In this document: positions 45,089-54,888 of the stretch, piece after piece
Numbering within the stretch: the first letter of the stretch is position 1
Layout: each line of letters begins with the position of its first letter
Assembly: GCA_913043025.1 (NCBI GenBank)
Contig: CAJWLM010000010.1
Span: 51,060 to 115,059 of the forward strand
Length of the DNA: 64,000 nucleotides
From: an uncultured Rhodospirillaceae bacterium
GTDB lineage: Bacteria > Pseudomonadota > Alphaproteobacteria > UBA8366
Reading direction: 5' to 3'
The notes under the pieces: generated by a model
What the model saw: the letters and a program-made list of their open reading frames with translations, nothing else
The model's database searches: none
Told to the model about the DNA's origin: nothing
Program-made: the position numbers and the translations under genes

Positions 45089-45659
45089 TCGATAATAGTT
45101 TCATTGAATGTAGCTACAATATTATAGCCGACGCGAGCCGGTTTAGTCCTCAATTATTGTTTTGTAAAGGATTTGCTCTTGTGTGCCCAGATTAACGAAT
45201 CGTTTATAATAGAGTTATGAACATTCAAGTTTCATACTCTCACAAATCAGATTTTTAAGACCAAGGGTTTCGTTAAATATAAATGTTAAGTCTTAATAGT
45301 CTGCGAGTGTTGAACCTGAATTGAATCAGCAGTTTTGCACCTGTGGGCATAAAAAATACACACAAAATTTACACAGATTTTTTAAATTTATCCAAAGATA
45401 ATTTATCAGCCAAGCACGATGTCTGTTCAGGCAGACATTTTACGAGAGATATTTTAGTTTTTGGAATAGATAGTATCTTCGAAGGGCACACGGTATTATG
45501 GAGATGTATATCATGGTAATGAAGAGCAATTCTTGCCGTTGCTTGTGTTGGTGGCCATAGGAATAATGATTGTGACAGATGCTATAGTTCTGTTGCGCAA
45601 TAACTCCTGCTCTGCGCGCTAAAGAAAAACAATAGGAATAGATTTTAGTTATTGGACCC
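45089..45659. other. 571-base gap, no gene recognised
   Basis: Between the decarboxylase (minus) and the MFS gene (plus), both divergent, the sequence is AT-rich and holds no coding region I can support. A TATAAT (about 45204) has no well-spaced -35. It likely holds the promoters of the two flanking genes. Confidence 0.4.
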
Positions 45660-47192
45660 ATGAGCGCACTGTCTCCTGAAAAAGAGTCTGAAGAAGAAGG
45701 ATTGCCTCCTCGGCAGCGCATCTTGGTTGCTTTAGCTGTGCTTCCAGCTGGCGCCATGCAAGGGATGGATACCTTTGCGACCGGTGTTGCGATACCGCGT
45801 ATGATGGGATCGTTTTCAGTCACTCTTGTTGAAATTTCATGGGTTTTAATCTCATATCTTGTAGCGTCTGCAATGTTCACTCCATTTTATGCGTGGCTTA
45901 GCCGGAGAGTTGGTTGCAAAAACCTCTTCATCGCAGTTGCTTTCGGGTTTGTTTGTTTTTCAATCCTTGTCGCGCAATCCGATAGCTTGATTGAGGTAGT
46001 TGTTTTTAGATTTTTCCAAGGTGCCTGCGGTGCCGGCTTTAATCCTCTAACGATTCAGATTATACTCGCTGCTTTTCCTCGAAAATTGCATGGCATCGCC
46101 TTTGGTTGGCTACAAATGGGACGGAATAGCTCCATAGTAATCGGGCCTATCGTTGGGGGGCTTCTGACCGAACTGTTCGATTGGAGATTTATTTACCTTA
46201 TGAATATTCCCCTGGGTCTTTTGGGGTCGTTTCTAATTTGGCGATTGCTTCCCAAAGATAAACCACAGGGTGCTAAGGCATTCGATTTTTTCGGGTTTGT
46301 CACGCTTAGTATCGCACTTTGTGCGACACAATTACTACTCTCGCAGGGCGGTAAAATGGACTGGTTTAATTCCAACCTTATCGTCATCTACGCATTCGTC
46401 GCGGCGTGTTTTACTTATGTATTTCTTTTTCATGCGCTCACTTGTCGTCAACCTTATTTGAATCTCAGAGTTTTCAAAAACCGGGAATTTCTAATCGGAA
46501 TGATACTGGTCGTCTTTACCCAATTCATGATCTACGGTTATATCGGTCTGTTGCCACCAATACTTCAGGATCAACTTGGCATGCCAGTTTACGAGGCTGG
46601 ATTTATCATTGCTTACCGTGGCATAGGCTCGATGCTCGCGTCATTCATCGCCGGGTTCTTGGTGCTTCGCTACAGTCCAAAGTACCTAATCATTTTGGGT
46701 ATGCTGGGTATAGCATTCTCAACATGGTCGTTAGCGGAACTGGCACCTAACGCAACGGCTATGCACATAATTCTTGCAGTTTTTTTACAAGGCTTCGGAC
46801 TGGGATTTGTGAAAACACCTATCTTATCGTTAACTTTTATGACACTCGAGTCCTCGATGCGACCTGATGGAACTTCCATATTATCTACAGCACAACGCAT
46901 CGCATCCGGCATAGGTATATCAGTATTAATTGCCATATTAGTCAGTAGTACGCAGCGTGCACGGTCCAATCTAGCACAAAATGTGAGCGAATATAATGAA
47001 CGGTTTCAGCATCTAATTTTGCCAGAAAAATGGGACATAGAGAGTTTGTCAGGAGTAATGGCACTCGATAAACTCATAGAGAAACAAGCGGAATTTATGG
47101 GCTACATTATTGATTTTCAGTTAATGACACTGGTTACCGTTCTTATGCTTCCTTTATTGCTTTTGGTGAGGATTAAAAGAGTTAACGCATAG
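45660..47192 (+). CDS. MFS transporter, DHA2 (EmrB/QacA) drug-exporter family
   Basis: A 510-residue membrane protein with about 14 hydrophobic spans. The DHA2 features are the early MQGMDTFATGVAIPRMMGSF (motif D1-like), WLSRRVGCKNLFI (motif A), FRFFQGACGAGFNPLTIQ and GPIVGGLLTELFDWRFIYLMNIPLG (motif C-like, very characteristic of EmrB/QacA). It exports a substrate with a proton gradient. No membrane-fusion partner (EmrA) is adjacent. It reads convergently to the sulfotransferase, 4 bases away. Confidence 0.9.
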   Translation: MSALSPEKESEEEGLPPRQRILVALAVLPAGAMQGMDTFATGVAIPRMMGSFSVTLVEISWVLISYLVASAMFTPFYAWLSRRVGCKNLFIAVAFGFVCFSILVAQSDSLIEVVVFRFFQGACGAGFNPLTIQIILAAFPRKLHGIAFGWLQMGRNSSIVIGPIVGGLLTELFDWRFIYLMNIPLGLLGSFLIWRLLPKDKPQGAKAFDFFGFVTLSIALCATQLLLSQGGKMDWFNSNLIVIYAFVAACFTYVFLFHALTCRQPYLNLRVFKNREFLIGMILVVFTQFMIYGYIGLLPPILQDQLGMPVYEAGFIIAYRGIGSMLASFIAGFLVLRYSPKYLIILGMLGIAFSTWSLAELAPNATAMHIILAVFLQGFGLGFVKTPILSLTFMTLESSMRPDGTSILSTAQRIASGIGISVLIAILVSSTQRARSNLAQNVSEYNERFQHLILPEKWDIESLSGVMALDKLIEKQAEFMGYIIDFQLMTLVTVLMLPLLLLVRIKRVNA

Positions 47193-47196
47193 TCGC

Positions 47197-48072
47197 TCAA
47201 TCGTAGTTTAGTTCTCGTAATAACGGGCCTGCTGCTTTCTCGAACGCGGCAAAAGCGTCTTCGTCAAAGTATTCCTTATGATCCCCAACAACACCTTTAC
47301 GGAAAAATGAGTTTTGGTCCTCGTCGCCACGGATCCGCCCTCCTGACAAGGCCTCAAAGGAGCCCGCCTCGAGACACGAATTAATGAAATCAGGTGCGCT
47401 AGCGACCTCGATAAACTCCAAAAGACGTCTGACCTCGGCCGTAGGATTGGCGTGTAACGCCTCATATCGTATCTCCAAAAAACGACCTGGATGGGCGATT
47501 CCGAATTCACGTGCTTGAGTGACGCGGCTGCGCCATGCATTCGCATATTCTGAAACAAATTGTGCCAAACTAGTATCTTTAAGAGCGTCAGGACTCCACT
47601 TTTGTGAAAAGTGCCAACCTGAAAGGCAAACATCGCGTCCATCGCGCAGAACATGAATAAATCGGCTTTCCGGGAACAATTTAGCTAACTCAGTCATAGC
47701 AATAGCGTGTTCCGGGGTTTTTTCACCAATAGCTTCTATGCCATCATTATCGCCAACCCATCGATCAAATATTGCTAAAATAGCTGTTCGTAATAGCAGC
47801 GTTAGATCATCTGCATCGAAATTAGGGAAGTCTCCTTCTAGTCCGAGTGAGGAGGCGCGCTCCTTTCGTATTTCCAACTGTTTGTTATACGCTACCAGGG
47901 TTTTTGTAAGATTCGGAGCTAGATGATCCATAAAGTGCCCTTCGCCAGCGGAGCGTATAGCAGGGTGTCCATCAAGTAACCGTTGCAACCACGTAGTCCC
48001 CGACTTTGAAGCTCCCACAATAAAAAAAATTCTTTTATCGAATAACTTTTGAAGGCGTTGATATTTATTCAT
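47197..48072 (-). CDS. Sulfotransferase family protein
   Basis: A 291-residue PAPS-dependent sulfotransferase-fold protein. The 5'-phosphosulfate loop is VGASKSGTTWLQ (about 18-29) and the 3'-phosphate site is RDGRDVCLSGWH in the middle. The dimer-like C-terminal region (FRKGVVGDHKEYF) is the family's KxG motif (RKGxxGD). Its start overlaps the stop of the cysteine synthase gene by 4 bases (ATGA), so the two are co-expressed. The acceptor is unknown. Confidence 0.88.
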   Translation of the reverse strand: MNKYQRLQKLFDKRIFFIVGASKSGTTWLQRLLDGHPAIRSAGEGHFMDHLAPNLTKTLVAYNKQLEIRKERASSLGLEGDFPNFDADDLTLLLRTAILAIFDRWVGDNDGIEAIGEKTPEHAIAMTELAKLFPESRFIHVLRDGRDVCLSGWHFSQKWSPDALKDTSLAQFVSEYANAWRSRVTQAREFGIAHPGRFLEIRYEALHANPTAEVRRLLEFIEVASAPDFINSCLEAGSFEALSGGRIRGDEDQNSFFRKGVVGDHKEYFDEDAFAAFEKAAGPLLRELNYD

Positions 48073-49046
48073 TGATCATCAATCCCGTTTTCATAACCCT
48101 CATGTAATACTGTCCCAGGGTCGAACAAATCATCCATAGACAAATAACGTTCGCCTGTATCACAGAAAAAACAGATTATATTTTTCCCTGCAAACTCCGG
48201 CCTCTTGGCTAATTCACCGGCACCCCAAATAGTCGCACCTGAGGTAGGTCCAATTATAAAGCCCTCTGCAATCGTGGTCTTTCTCGCCCATTCAAATGCA
48301 ACTTCGTCCTCAACAAGTAAAATTTCATCTACCCGATGGCGTGCACGTTCGAAGTTTTCAGCCACGAAACCGGGACCTATGCCGCTTATTCTGTGGGGCC
48401 CTGGAGATCCACCGGCGTTGACTGGGCTTGCTGCCGGTTCAACGCCAACTATGTGGATAGATGAGTCCTTTGCTTTGAGATATTTGGAGATGCCTTCAAT
48501 AGTCCCGCTGGTACCCATACCTATTACTATTGCACCAATTTCTCCACCCGTCTGCTCCCAAAGTTCAGGGCCGGTAGTTTCGAAGTGAGCCGCTGAATTA
48601 TTTGGGTTACCGTGTTGATTGGCAAAAAATGTCGTATCGGGATTTTTTGCACAGTAAGCTAGTGCGAGTTCGCGTGCACCTGTTGTAAGCTTCGCGGCAG
48701 GGGTAAGCACCACAGTTGCGCCATATGCTGCTAATAATTTTTGGCGCTCGATTGAACTCGTATCAATCATATAAAAACGCGCTTTAAACCCCATTATTGC
48801 TGAAAGACAAGCGATGCCTATGCCAGTATTCCCACTGGTTGCTTCTACTACTTCAGTCCCCGGTTTTATATCGCCAGCGTCAATTGCATTTTTGATCATA
48901 AATAGCGCTGGCCGATCCTTTATTGATGTGGGATTCATGGCTTCAAGTTTAGCGAGAATATTAGCTGAGCAATTTGGGAAAAGTCTCTCCAATCGTAGTA
49001 GAGGGGTTTTCCCTATGAGTTCGGTGAGGTCATTAGCTATGAACAT
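48069..49046 (-). CDS. Cysteine synthase-like PLP beta-family enzyme
   Basis: About 325 residues. LTELIGKTPLLRLERLF opens it, the PLP lysine is in NPTSIKDRPAL, the Asn loop is TSGNTGIG and the phosphate cup GMGTSGTIEGI; these are O-acetylserine sulfhydrylase features. The Ser-rich PTSGA near the end binds the pyridine. ATG at 49046 is used (13 bases after the MmgE/PrpD stop); TTG at 49076 would overlap. It is the middle gene of an MmgE/PrpD-cysteine synthase-sulfotransferase operon, which could link sulfur chemistry to a carboxylate. Confidence 0.87.
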   Translation of the reverse strand: MFIANDLTELIGKTPLLRLERLFPNCSANILAKLEAMNPTSIKDRPALFMIKNAIDAGDIKPGTEVVEATSGNTGIGIACLSAIMGFKARFYMIDTSSIERQKLLAAYGATVVLTPAAKLTTGARELALAYCAKNPDTTFFANQHGNPNNSAAHFETTGPELWEQTGGEIGAIVIGMGTSGTIEGISKYLKAKDSSIHIVGVEPAASPVNAGGSPGPHRISGIGPGFVAENFERARHRVDEILLVEDEVAFEWARKTTIAEGFIIGPTSGATIWGAGELAKRPEFAGKNIICFFCDTGERYLSMDDLFDPGTVLHEGYENGIDDQ

Positions 49047-49059
49047 TTCGAAATCCGAT

Positions 49060-50409
49060 TTAGCGGTTGCGGGCAAAGTATAAGTCTTGAATATTATCGC
49101 ACTTTTCTATGCGCCAGATATCGTCTAATAATTTCTGTGCAATATCCGGGTCTATTTCCGGTGAGACAAGTTCAAAATATTTATCCTCTAGTTCTTCATC
49201 GCTCATAGGATCATCCGGAGCGCCTTTTCGTGTTTTTTGCATGAAGTCTATAACATCGCCACTACGCAGCTTAACGGTTAAATGAGCCATCCTCTTAAGT
49301 GGAAATGCCTCCTCAACTTGATCGTCAATATACACCTCACATTTTTTGGCGAGGCTTGAAATTATCGGATCGGAAAGTGCTTCAGGTTCAAAAGCGTCTA
49401 ATCGCACCCGTCCTTTGACGAATGCCGTTGCTACTACAAATGCTAAGCTAAATTGGCCCTCAAAAAAGGTTTGATGAGACTTACCCCCACATATGGCGAC
49501 TGTAGATTTTGCCATCCCGATTTTCACGGACACTACATCTTCACATGATACATTATACTTCTTTTGTATTGTGAGTGCGGCGTCAATTGCAGGAAAAGCG
49601 TGTCCACAACAGCCATGATTCTTGACGGTGATTCTTGTTATATTATAGCTCACTCCAAGGCCTTCTGTAGATTTTGCCCAATCTACCTCGCTGCTCATAG
49701 CCATTCCAAAGCCCACAGGCCCGTCAAGTATCTTTTTTGCTCCCGTAACACCATTTTTAGCGAGCTGCGCTGCCATCAATCCTACACCAGCCGCATGGGC
49801 GCCGTGTATTGGTTTGCCGTGACAATCTTCTCGGAATGCTTGTTGTAAGCCTGCCGCCATTGTGCCAGCGCTGCCTAATCCATTCACAAATTGGTCCTTA
49901 TTGAGTTCCAATAACGTCCCCGCACTAAACAATGATCCATACGACCCATTTGTCGCTGTAGTATGCCAATAATCATAGTGAGGTCGTCCCATCGCTTCTG
50001 CTATCCGTGTGCTAATCTCATATCCAATGATGATGGCCCGCATAAATGTTAATCCGTCAGCACCCAAATGATCTGCCACTGAAAAGGCAGTTGAGGTTGT
50101 CGGCGTTCCCGGATGATATGCTGCTGGACCAAATACATCATCGAATTCGACTGTGTGAGATGCAGCAGCATTTATTAGAGTCGCTGTGCGCATTGTGGCC
50201 GTGCGACCCGTTGGTATAATACGCGCCGTCCCTCTGTCCATGTCTTCCGCAAAAGCTGCTTGGAACCCAATCGCAGGCATCTTAACGCCACCCGCAGTCG
50301 TTGTAGAAAACCAATCAATAAAGCACCGTTTTGCCGCATGGAGCACCTCCGGTTGAATGGCGCTATTTCTTTCATTTACTGCATAAGCTGAAAATGTTTC
50401 GGAAATCAT
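49060..50409 (-). CDS. MmgE/PrpD family protein
   Basis: A 449-residue MmgE/PrpD member, distinct from the one at 3890-5254. RCFIDWFSTTTAGG, HTVEFDDVFGPAAYHPG with conserved Asp/His, and VKNHGCCGHAFPAIDAAL (the lid-domain Cys/His region) are visible. The reaction is unknown; the family removes or adds water or CO2 or epimerises. It is the first gene of a three-gene operon with a cysteine synthase and a sulfotransferase. Confidence 0.88.
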   Translation of the reverse strand: MISETFSAYAVNERNSAIQPEVLHAAKRCFIDWFSTTTAGGVKMPAIGFQAAFAEDMDRGTARIIPTGRTATMRTATLINAAASHTVEFDDVFGPAAYHPGTPTTSTAFSVADHLGADGLTFMRAIIIGYEISTRIAEAMGRPHYDYWHTTATNGSYGSLFSAGTLLELNKDQFVNGLGSAGTMAAGLQQAFREDCHGKPIHGAHAAGVGLMAAQLAKNGVTGAKKILDGPVGFGMAMSSEVDWAKSTEGLGVSYNITRITVKNHGCCGHAFPAIDAALTIQKKYNVSCEDVVSVKIGMAKSTVAICGGKSHQTFFEGQFSLAFVVATAFVKGRVRLDAFEPEALSDPIISSLAKKCEVYIDDQVEEAFPLKRMAHLTVKLRSGDVIDFMQKTRKGAPDDPMSDEELEDKYFELVSPEIDPDIAQKLLDDIWRIEKCDNIQDLYFARNR

Positions 50410-50552
50410 TTCATTCTTTCCATATAAAATTCGAGGAAAAGGAACTTTGGGTATTTGTATTAAGCCGGTTTAATTGTTAGGCACACATGATTTTATTTAC
50501 ATAATTAATATTGTATACCTTTGTACTTGATAATTGGCAGAGGAGTTTGTTG

Positions 50553-52895
50553 ATGGAAAAATACGGTATCGGACAACCAGTAATACGCAAGGAGGATGTT
50601 CGCTTTATTACTGGAAAAGGCCAATATACCGATGACATAAACCTTGATGGTCAGGCTTATGGTGTTATTTTACGATCACCGCTGGCTCACGCAGATTTTA
50701 CAATAAAAGATATTGCTTCCGCTAAGGCAATGCCCGGTGTAGTTGCTATTCTTACTTGCAGTGATGCGGAGGCCGATTGTATTCCAACAATTCCTTGTCA
50801 GGTTTCAATAAAGTGCGCCACAGGGCAAGAAATGTACACGCCGCCACGGTACGTTCTTGCGAAGGATAGGGTGCGTTTCGCTGGGGAACCTATTGCCTTT
50901 ATCATAGCAGAGACCCGGTCTCAGGCAATTGATGCAGCAGAGGCTGTCGTGTTAGAGTATGAAGAACTTCCCGCCATAACATCAACTTCTGCCTCAGGCG
51001 CTCCTGACGTGGTTCCAATTTGGCCTGAGCGACCTGAGAACTTCTGCGCGCATTGGGTCAGTCACGAAAGTGGAAAAGTTACTGAGGCTTTCAACAAGGC
51101 ATTCAAAACTGTTAGGGTCGAGGTTGTTAATAATCGGGTCGTTGGCTCACCAATGGAACCACGCGTGGCCATTGGCGAGTATGATGCAGATACCGACACT
51201 AAGATCCTGCGGTCACCAACACAAGGCGTGCACAAGATTAGAGATGCACTTGCAAAAACATTCTACAAAATAGACCCGGGGAGAATACGGGTGATTTCCA
51301 CTGATACAGGTGGCGGGTTTGGTGTGAGATCCAAAATGTACCTTGAAAGTATCCTTTGTTTGTGGGCATCTGAAAAGTTAAACCGGCCTGTGAAATGGAG
51401 AGCGGATAGAACCGAGACTTTCTTGGCAGATACACACGGCCGCGATCAGGTATCGGTCCTAGAGATGGCTTTTGATAGAGACGCAAAAATTCTAGGTATG
51501 AAAGCAGAAACAATTGCAAATGTTGGTGCCTATCTGTCTGATAATGGGCCACGTATTTCAACTGTTGCTGGTGCTCGTGTTGCAGGGACAGTATATGACG
51601 TGCCGGCAATTCAGCATTCTGTAAAGGCTTGCTTTTCCAATATGCATCCAACTGATGCCTACCGCGGGGCGGGTAGGCCCGAGTTGTGTTATCAGATGGA
51701 AAGGTTACTCGATGCTGGGGCCGAAGTTTTTAATATTGGCCGGGAAGAAATTAGAAGGCGTAATTTCATTAAGCCCGATCAACTGCCGTATACAAATCAA
51801 ATGGGCATGGTCATCGATTCTGGACGATTTGAAGAGACCATGGACAAGGCATTAGAGGCTGCTGACTGGTATGGTTTTGAGAAGAGGCGATCCGTTTCTG
51901 CAATACGCGGTAAACATCGTGGTATTGGAATAGGTTACTATGTCGAAGCATCTGGTGGTAAACCTAGCGAATGGGCGAGGGTCGCGCTTGATCCGGATGG
52001 GAATGCAAAACTTTACGTTGGTACGTATAGTCACGGTCAGGGTCACGAGACAGCCTTTAGTCAAATTCTTTCAGATAAATTAGGGATAGATTTTGAAAAT
52101 ATTGCATTTAATCAGGGAGATACCTCTATAATTCCCGAGGGTAATGGTACTGGTGGCTCTCGTTCTTCGCAGATGGGAGGAGTTGCGGTATCACGGGCTG
52201 CAGATCTGGTTATTCAAAAAGCAAAAAAAATTGCAGCTCATAAAATCGAAGCGGCTATCGAAGACGTCGAATTTAAAAATGGTATTTTTTCTGTCGCTGG
52301 TACAGATTTATGCTTGTCAATTAATGAAGTGGCTAGAGCAGCTTATGACCCAGCTCAAATGCCGGAAGGTGAGGAGTTAGGGCTTGACGAAGATATCTCT
52401 TACGAACGAGATACCGAGTGCAATTTTCCAAATGGCTGTCATATTTGTGAAGTTGAGGTTGATCCTGATACCGGCGTTATTAAGGTAGTTTCATACACTG
52501 CTGTCGATGATTGTGGGGTTATCATTAACCCCCTCATAGTTGCGGGTCAGGTGCACGGCGGCGTGGCCATGGGGCTTGGTCAGGCACTTACCGAACGGAC
52601 TGCGTATGATGCTACTGGTCAACTAATCACTGCATCTTACATGGATTATGGTATGCCAAGGGCAGACGATTTTCCCGATATCTCGGTTGGCTTTAATGTG
52701 GTGCCTAACCCGAGTAACGATCTTGGTGTTAAAGGGATAGGAGAAGGTGGAGCGTGTGGTGCTCCGCCGGCTATCATTGGTGCAATCTCTAACGCTTTAA
52801 ATATTACCCATTTAGACATGCCAGTTTCATCAGAGGATACGTGGCGGATCATTCAGGAGCAAAAAATATCAGAGAGTGGAAAAATTCCGGCCTAA
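50553..52895 (+). CDS. Xanthine-dehydrogenase-family molybdenum-binding subunit
   Basis: A 780-residue large subunit of the molybdenum hydroxylase family (CoxL-like). The order is an N-terminal KEDVRFITGKGQYTDDI, a GGGFGVRSKMY molybdopterin loop, AYRGAGRPE at 369-377 and the closing KGIGEGGACGAPPAI with catalytic E731. AYRGAGR is the form II type, not the AYRCSFR of carbon-monoxide dehydrogenase. GAGGAG precedes ATG 50553 by 7 bases. The usual FAD-subunit (CoxM) and 2Fe-2S subunit (CoxS) are not beside it, so partners must be elsewhere. Confidence 0.9.
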   Translation: MEKYGIGQPVIRKEDVRFITGKGQYTDDINLDGQAYGVILRSPLAHADFTIKDIASAKAMPGVVAILTCSDAEADCIPTIPCQVSIKCATGQEMYTPPRYVLAKDRVRFAGEPIAFIIAETRSQAIDAAEAVVLEYEELPAITSTSASGAPDVVPIWPERPENFCAHWVSHESGKVTEAFNKAFKTVRVEVVNNRVVGSPMEPRVAIGEYDADTDTKILRSPTQGVHKIRDALAKTFYKIDPGRIRVISTDTGGGFGVRSKMYLESILCLWASEKLNRPVKWRADRTETFLADTHGRDQVSVLEMAFDRDAKILGMKAETIANVGAYLSDNGPRISTVAGARVAGTVYDVPAIQHSVKACFSNMHPTDAYRGAGRPELCYQMERLLDAGAEVFNIGREEIRRRNFIKPDQLPYTNQMGMVIDSGRFEETMDKALEAADWYGFEKRRSVSAIRGKHRGIGIGYYVEASGGKPSEWARVALDPDGNAKLYVGTYSHGQGHETAFSQILSDKLGIDFENIAFNQGDTSIIPEGNGTGGSRSSQMGGVAVSRAADLVIQKAKKIAAHKIEAAIEDVEFKNGIFSVAGTDLCLSINEVARAAYDPAQMPEGEELGLDEDISYERDTECNFPNGCHICEVEVDPDTGVIKVVSYTAVDDCGVIINPLIVAGQVHGGVAMGLGQALTERTAYDATGQLITASYMDYGMPRADDFPDISVGFNVVPNPSNDLGVKGIGEGGACGAPPAIIGAISNALNITHLDMPVSSEDTWRIIQEQKISESGKIPA

Positions 52896-52920
52896 TTTCA
52901 TAAAATCACGCGTTAGAGGG

Positions 52921-52958
52921 ATGCATTTTTTGTGGAAACAGATGCATTTCTGAAACAG
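52921..52958 (+). repeat. Imperfect tandem repeat in a convergent gap
   Basis: ATGCATTT...GGAAACAG (52921-52941, 21 bases) is followed at once by ATGCATTTCTGAAACAG (52942-52958, 17 bases). The copies differ by a small insertion and one base. They lie between two convergent genes; no hairpin or terminator is clear. Confidence 0.5.
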
Positions 52959-52995
52959 TACCGCACCGTTTTTTTATGTAGCAATGTTTCGTGCA

Positions 52996-53598
52996 TTAGT
53001 CGCCGGGAAAATGCATCCAACCGGTGACTATATATTTTGCTTCTGATCCAACAGGGCATCCACGATGTGCATGTGTCCATTCTGCCGGCCAAATAAGCGT
53101 TTTACCCTTCTCAGGTTTTATTTTTAAGCCGTAATATGGAAATTCAGTTTCGCCACCATCAGTGACGTCATTGAGATAAGTCATCCAAACTAAAAGCCTA
53201 TGCATAGTGCTAAAGCTCATCCGCTCAGAGTGTAATTTGTTAAAATGTCCGCCAGAGGTATATCGTTGAATATTGAATCTTCCTATGTGAATTCTGGGCA
53301 TGAAAGTTGGGATTATATCCCATTTATTTGTGTAGGCGACATAACAGCTATGCAGTTTTTCCATAAATGTTATCAGCGGGGCGTATTCGCTACGCTCTAA
53401 ATCCTTAGGCTGAATAATTAGGTCAGTTGAGTGTTTTATTTTTTTATCGACACTTCCCAGCCCTGTTCCACCCTCTTGCTGAAGTCCTTCGTTAGCTTCA
53501 AATAAAGCTATTATCTCATCACATAGCCCCAAGTCATCGAGTTGCCAAGCGCCTATGAAGTTTGGAGTTTCTGTTGTTTGAATTGGGTGCTGTTTCAT
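52996..53598 (-). CDS. 2OG-Fe(II) oxygenase, prolyl-4-hydroxylase-like
   Basis: A 200-residue double-stranded beta-helix dioxygenase of the prolyl-4-hydroxylase type. The iron-binding region is YTSGGHFNKLHSERMSF, where H123 and E125 take the place of the usual HxD; the late WTHAHRGCPVGSEAKYIVTGW holds the distal His and the 2-oxoglutarate Lys/Arg region. TDGGETEFPYYGLKIKPEKG is typical. The target residue or protein is unknown. It follows the TPR gene by 18 bases on the same strand, so the two are co-expressed. Confidence 0.82.
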   Translation of the reverse strand: MKQHPIQTTETPNFIGAWQLDDLGLCDEIIALFEANEGLQQEGGTGLGSVDKKIKHSTDLIIQPKDLERSEYAPLITFMEKLHSCYVAYTNKWDIIPTFMPRIHIGRFNIQRYTSGGHFNKLHSERMSFSTMHRLLVWMTYLNDVTDGGETEFPYYGLKIKPEKGKTLIWPAEWTHAHRGCPVGSEAKYIVTGWMHFPGD

Positions 53599-53616
53599 AA
53601 GTGATTTTTATATTTT

Positions 53617-54417
53617 CTATCGTGCTAACTGATATTTAGGATATTTCCCTAATGTGAATTCAATTACGCCACAAGACTTTCGCAAGTAATGTAGTCCTTC
53701 TCGATATTGGCCGCATCCTAAAAGGCAGCTTCCTAGGTTTTTCTGGCTTTCTGTAAAATCAGGGTCAATTGAAAGAGCAGCTAGGTAACTTTCGGTTGCC
53801 TCGTCAAACAAGGATAGATCTTGATACGCATTTCCAAGATTGTGGTGTGCTTCCATAAAATTTGAGTTTATCTCTATTGCTCTTTTGAAGTGCTTTATTG
53901 CATCTTCTGGACGCTCTAGTAAACGCAACACATTCCCTAAATTGTTGAGCGCATCTAGAAACTCTGGTTGATGCTCAAGCGCAGATTCGTAACTTTTTTT
54001 GGCTGCCGACAACGATCCTCTTTGCTCCTCTGCCAACCCCAACTGATTGTAACTCTCAGGGCTTTCCGAATCGTACGATATAGCCGTTTCATAGCAAGAG
54101 ATCGCTTTATCAAATTCATCGTTTTCATGATGAACCTTGCCAAGGTTATAATGTGCATCTGCATAATCAGGAGCAATTTCAAGTGCCTGTGAGATTAGTT
54201 TTTCAGCTAGTCCATGGTTGCCGCGCTGAAACTGCAGGACACCGTGATAATGCAATGCGATTGGGTTCCCGGTATCCTTCCTAAGTATTTCGAGGTATAT
54301 CTCCTCGGCTCCATCGAGATCTCCCGCGCCATGCAGATCCACTGCTCTCATCATTAGGGCTTGGCTCGTATCGGAAGCATCGGGATTCTTATTTTGCTTT
54401 CGGTTTCGACGTGACAT
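53617..54417 (-). CDS. TPR-repeat protein
   Basis: A 266-residue soluble protein with about six tetratricopeptide repeats (for example NPIALHYHGVLQFQRGNHG, YADAHYNLGKVHHENDEFD, FLDALNNLGNVLRLLERPED), filling nearly all of it after a basic N-terminus. It ends shortly after the sixth repeat. AAGGTG precedes ATG. The following gene is a 2OG-Fe(II) oxygenase, and in the neighbouring gene (54889) the same two parts are fused, so this TPR protein probably binds the oxygenase or its substrate. Confidence 0.85.
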   Translation of the reverse strand: MSRRNRKQNKNPDASDTSQALMMRAVDLHGAGDLDGAEEIYLEILRKDTGNPIALHYHGVLQFQRGNHGLAEKLISQALEIAPDYADAHYNLGKVHHENDEFDKAISCYETAISYDSESPESYNQLGLAEEQRGSLSAAKKSYESALEHQPEFLDALNNLGNVLRLLERPEDAIKHFKRAIEINSNFMEAHHNLGNAYQDLSLFDEATESYLAALSIDPDFTESQKNLGSCLLGCGQYREGLHYLRKSCGVIEFTLGKYPKYQLAR

Positions 54418-54564
54418 TCAACACCTTTGATACTCAGCCTAATTAATTAAAATAAATCGTACTCGAACATCGGATTTTTATATGCGATCATCGTAATCCG
54501 TGAATAAAGATTTTCATACTGATCTTTTTGAGCATATTCAATTTTCACTAATTAGGAGATACCA

Positions 54565-54870
54565 ATGGCTAAGAAGACCCCTTACGAATTAATTCCGCAG
54601 CTGGGCCGCTTGCGCGATGATGTTCTTTTCGGAGATGTTTGGGAACAACCGGAACTCAGCAAACGTGACCGAAGTCTGATAACTGTAACAATGCTTGCAG
54701 CACTATACAGAACACCGGAATTGAAAGGCCACATGGAGCGGGCACTCGAAAATGGCGTAACACATGATGAACTTCGCGGCCTAATCACTCACGTTGCATT
54801 CTATGCTGGATGGCCATGCGCAGTTAATGCCGGTCGCGTGGCTTGTGAAATTTTTGGTGATGAGGATTAA
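54565..54870 (+). CDS. Carboxymuconolactone decarboxylase family protein
   Basis: A 101-residue AhpD-like/CMD-fold protein. LSKRDRSLITVTMLAALYRT and GVTHDELRGLITHVAFYAGWPCAVNAG are the family blocks. It has a single Cys in GWPC, so it lacks the CxxC pair of peroxidase-type AhpD and fits the decarboxylase-type. AGGAGA is 6 bases before ATG. It lies between the two TPR/oxygenase units, on the opposite strand to both, and its link to them is unclear. Confidence 0.88.
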   Translation: MAKKTPYELIPQLGRLRDDVLFGDVWEQPELSKRDRSLITVTMLAALYRTPELKGHMERALENGVTHDELRGLITHVAFYAGWPCAVNAGRVACEIFGDED

Positions 54871-54888
54871 AACAAGAAAATAATTTCT

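Noticed and set aside
45440..45880. Minus-strand open frame of 146 codons
   Set aside because: Mostly antisense to the first 220 bases of the MFS gene; low-complexity composition, no family.
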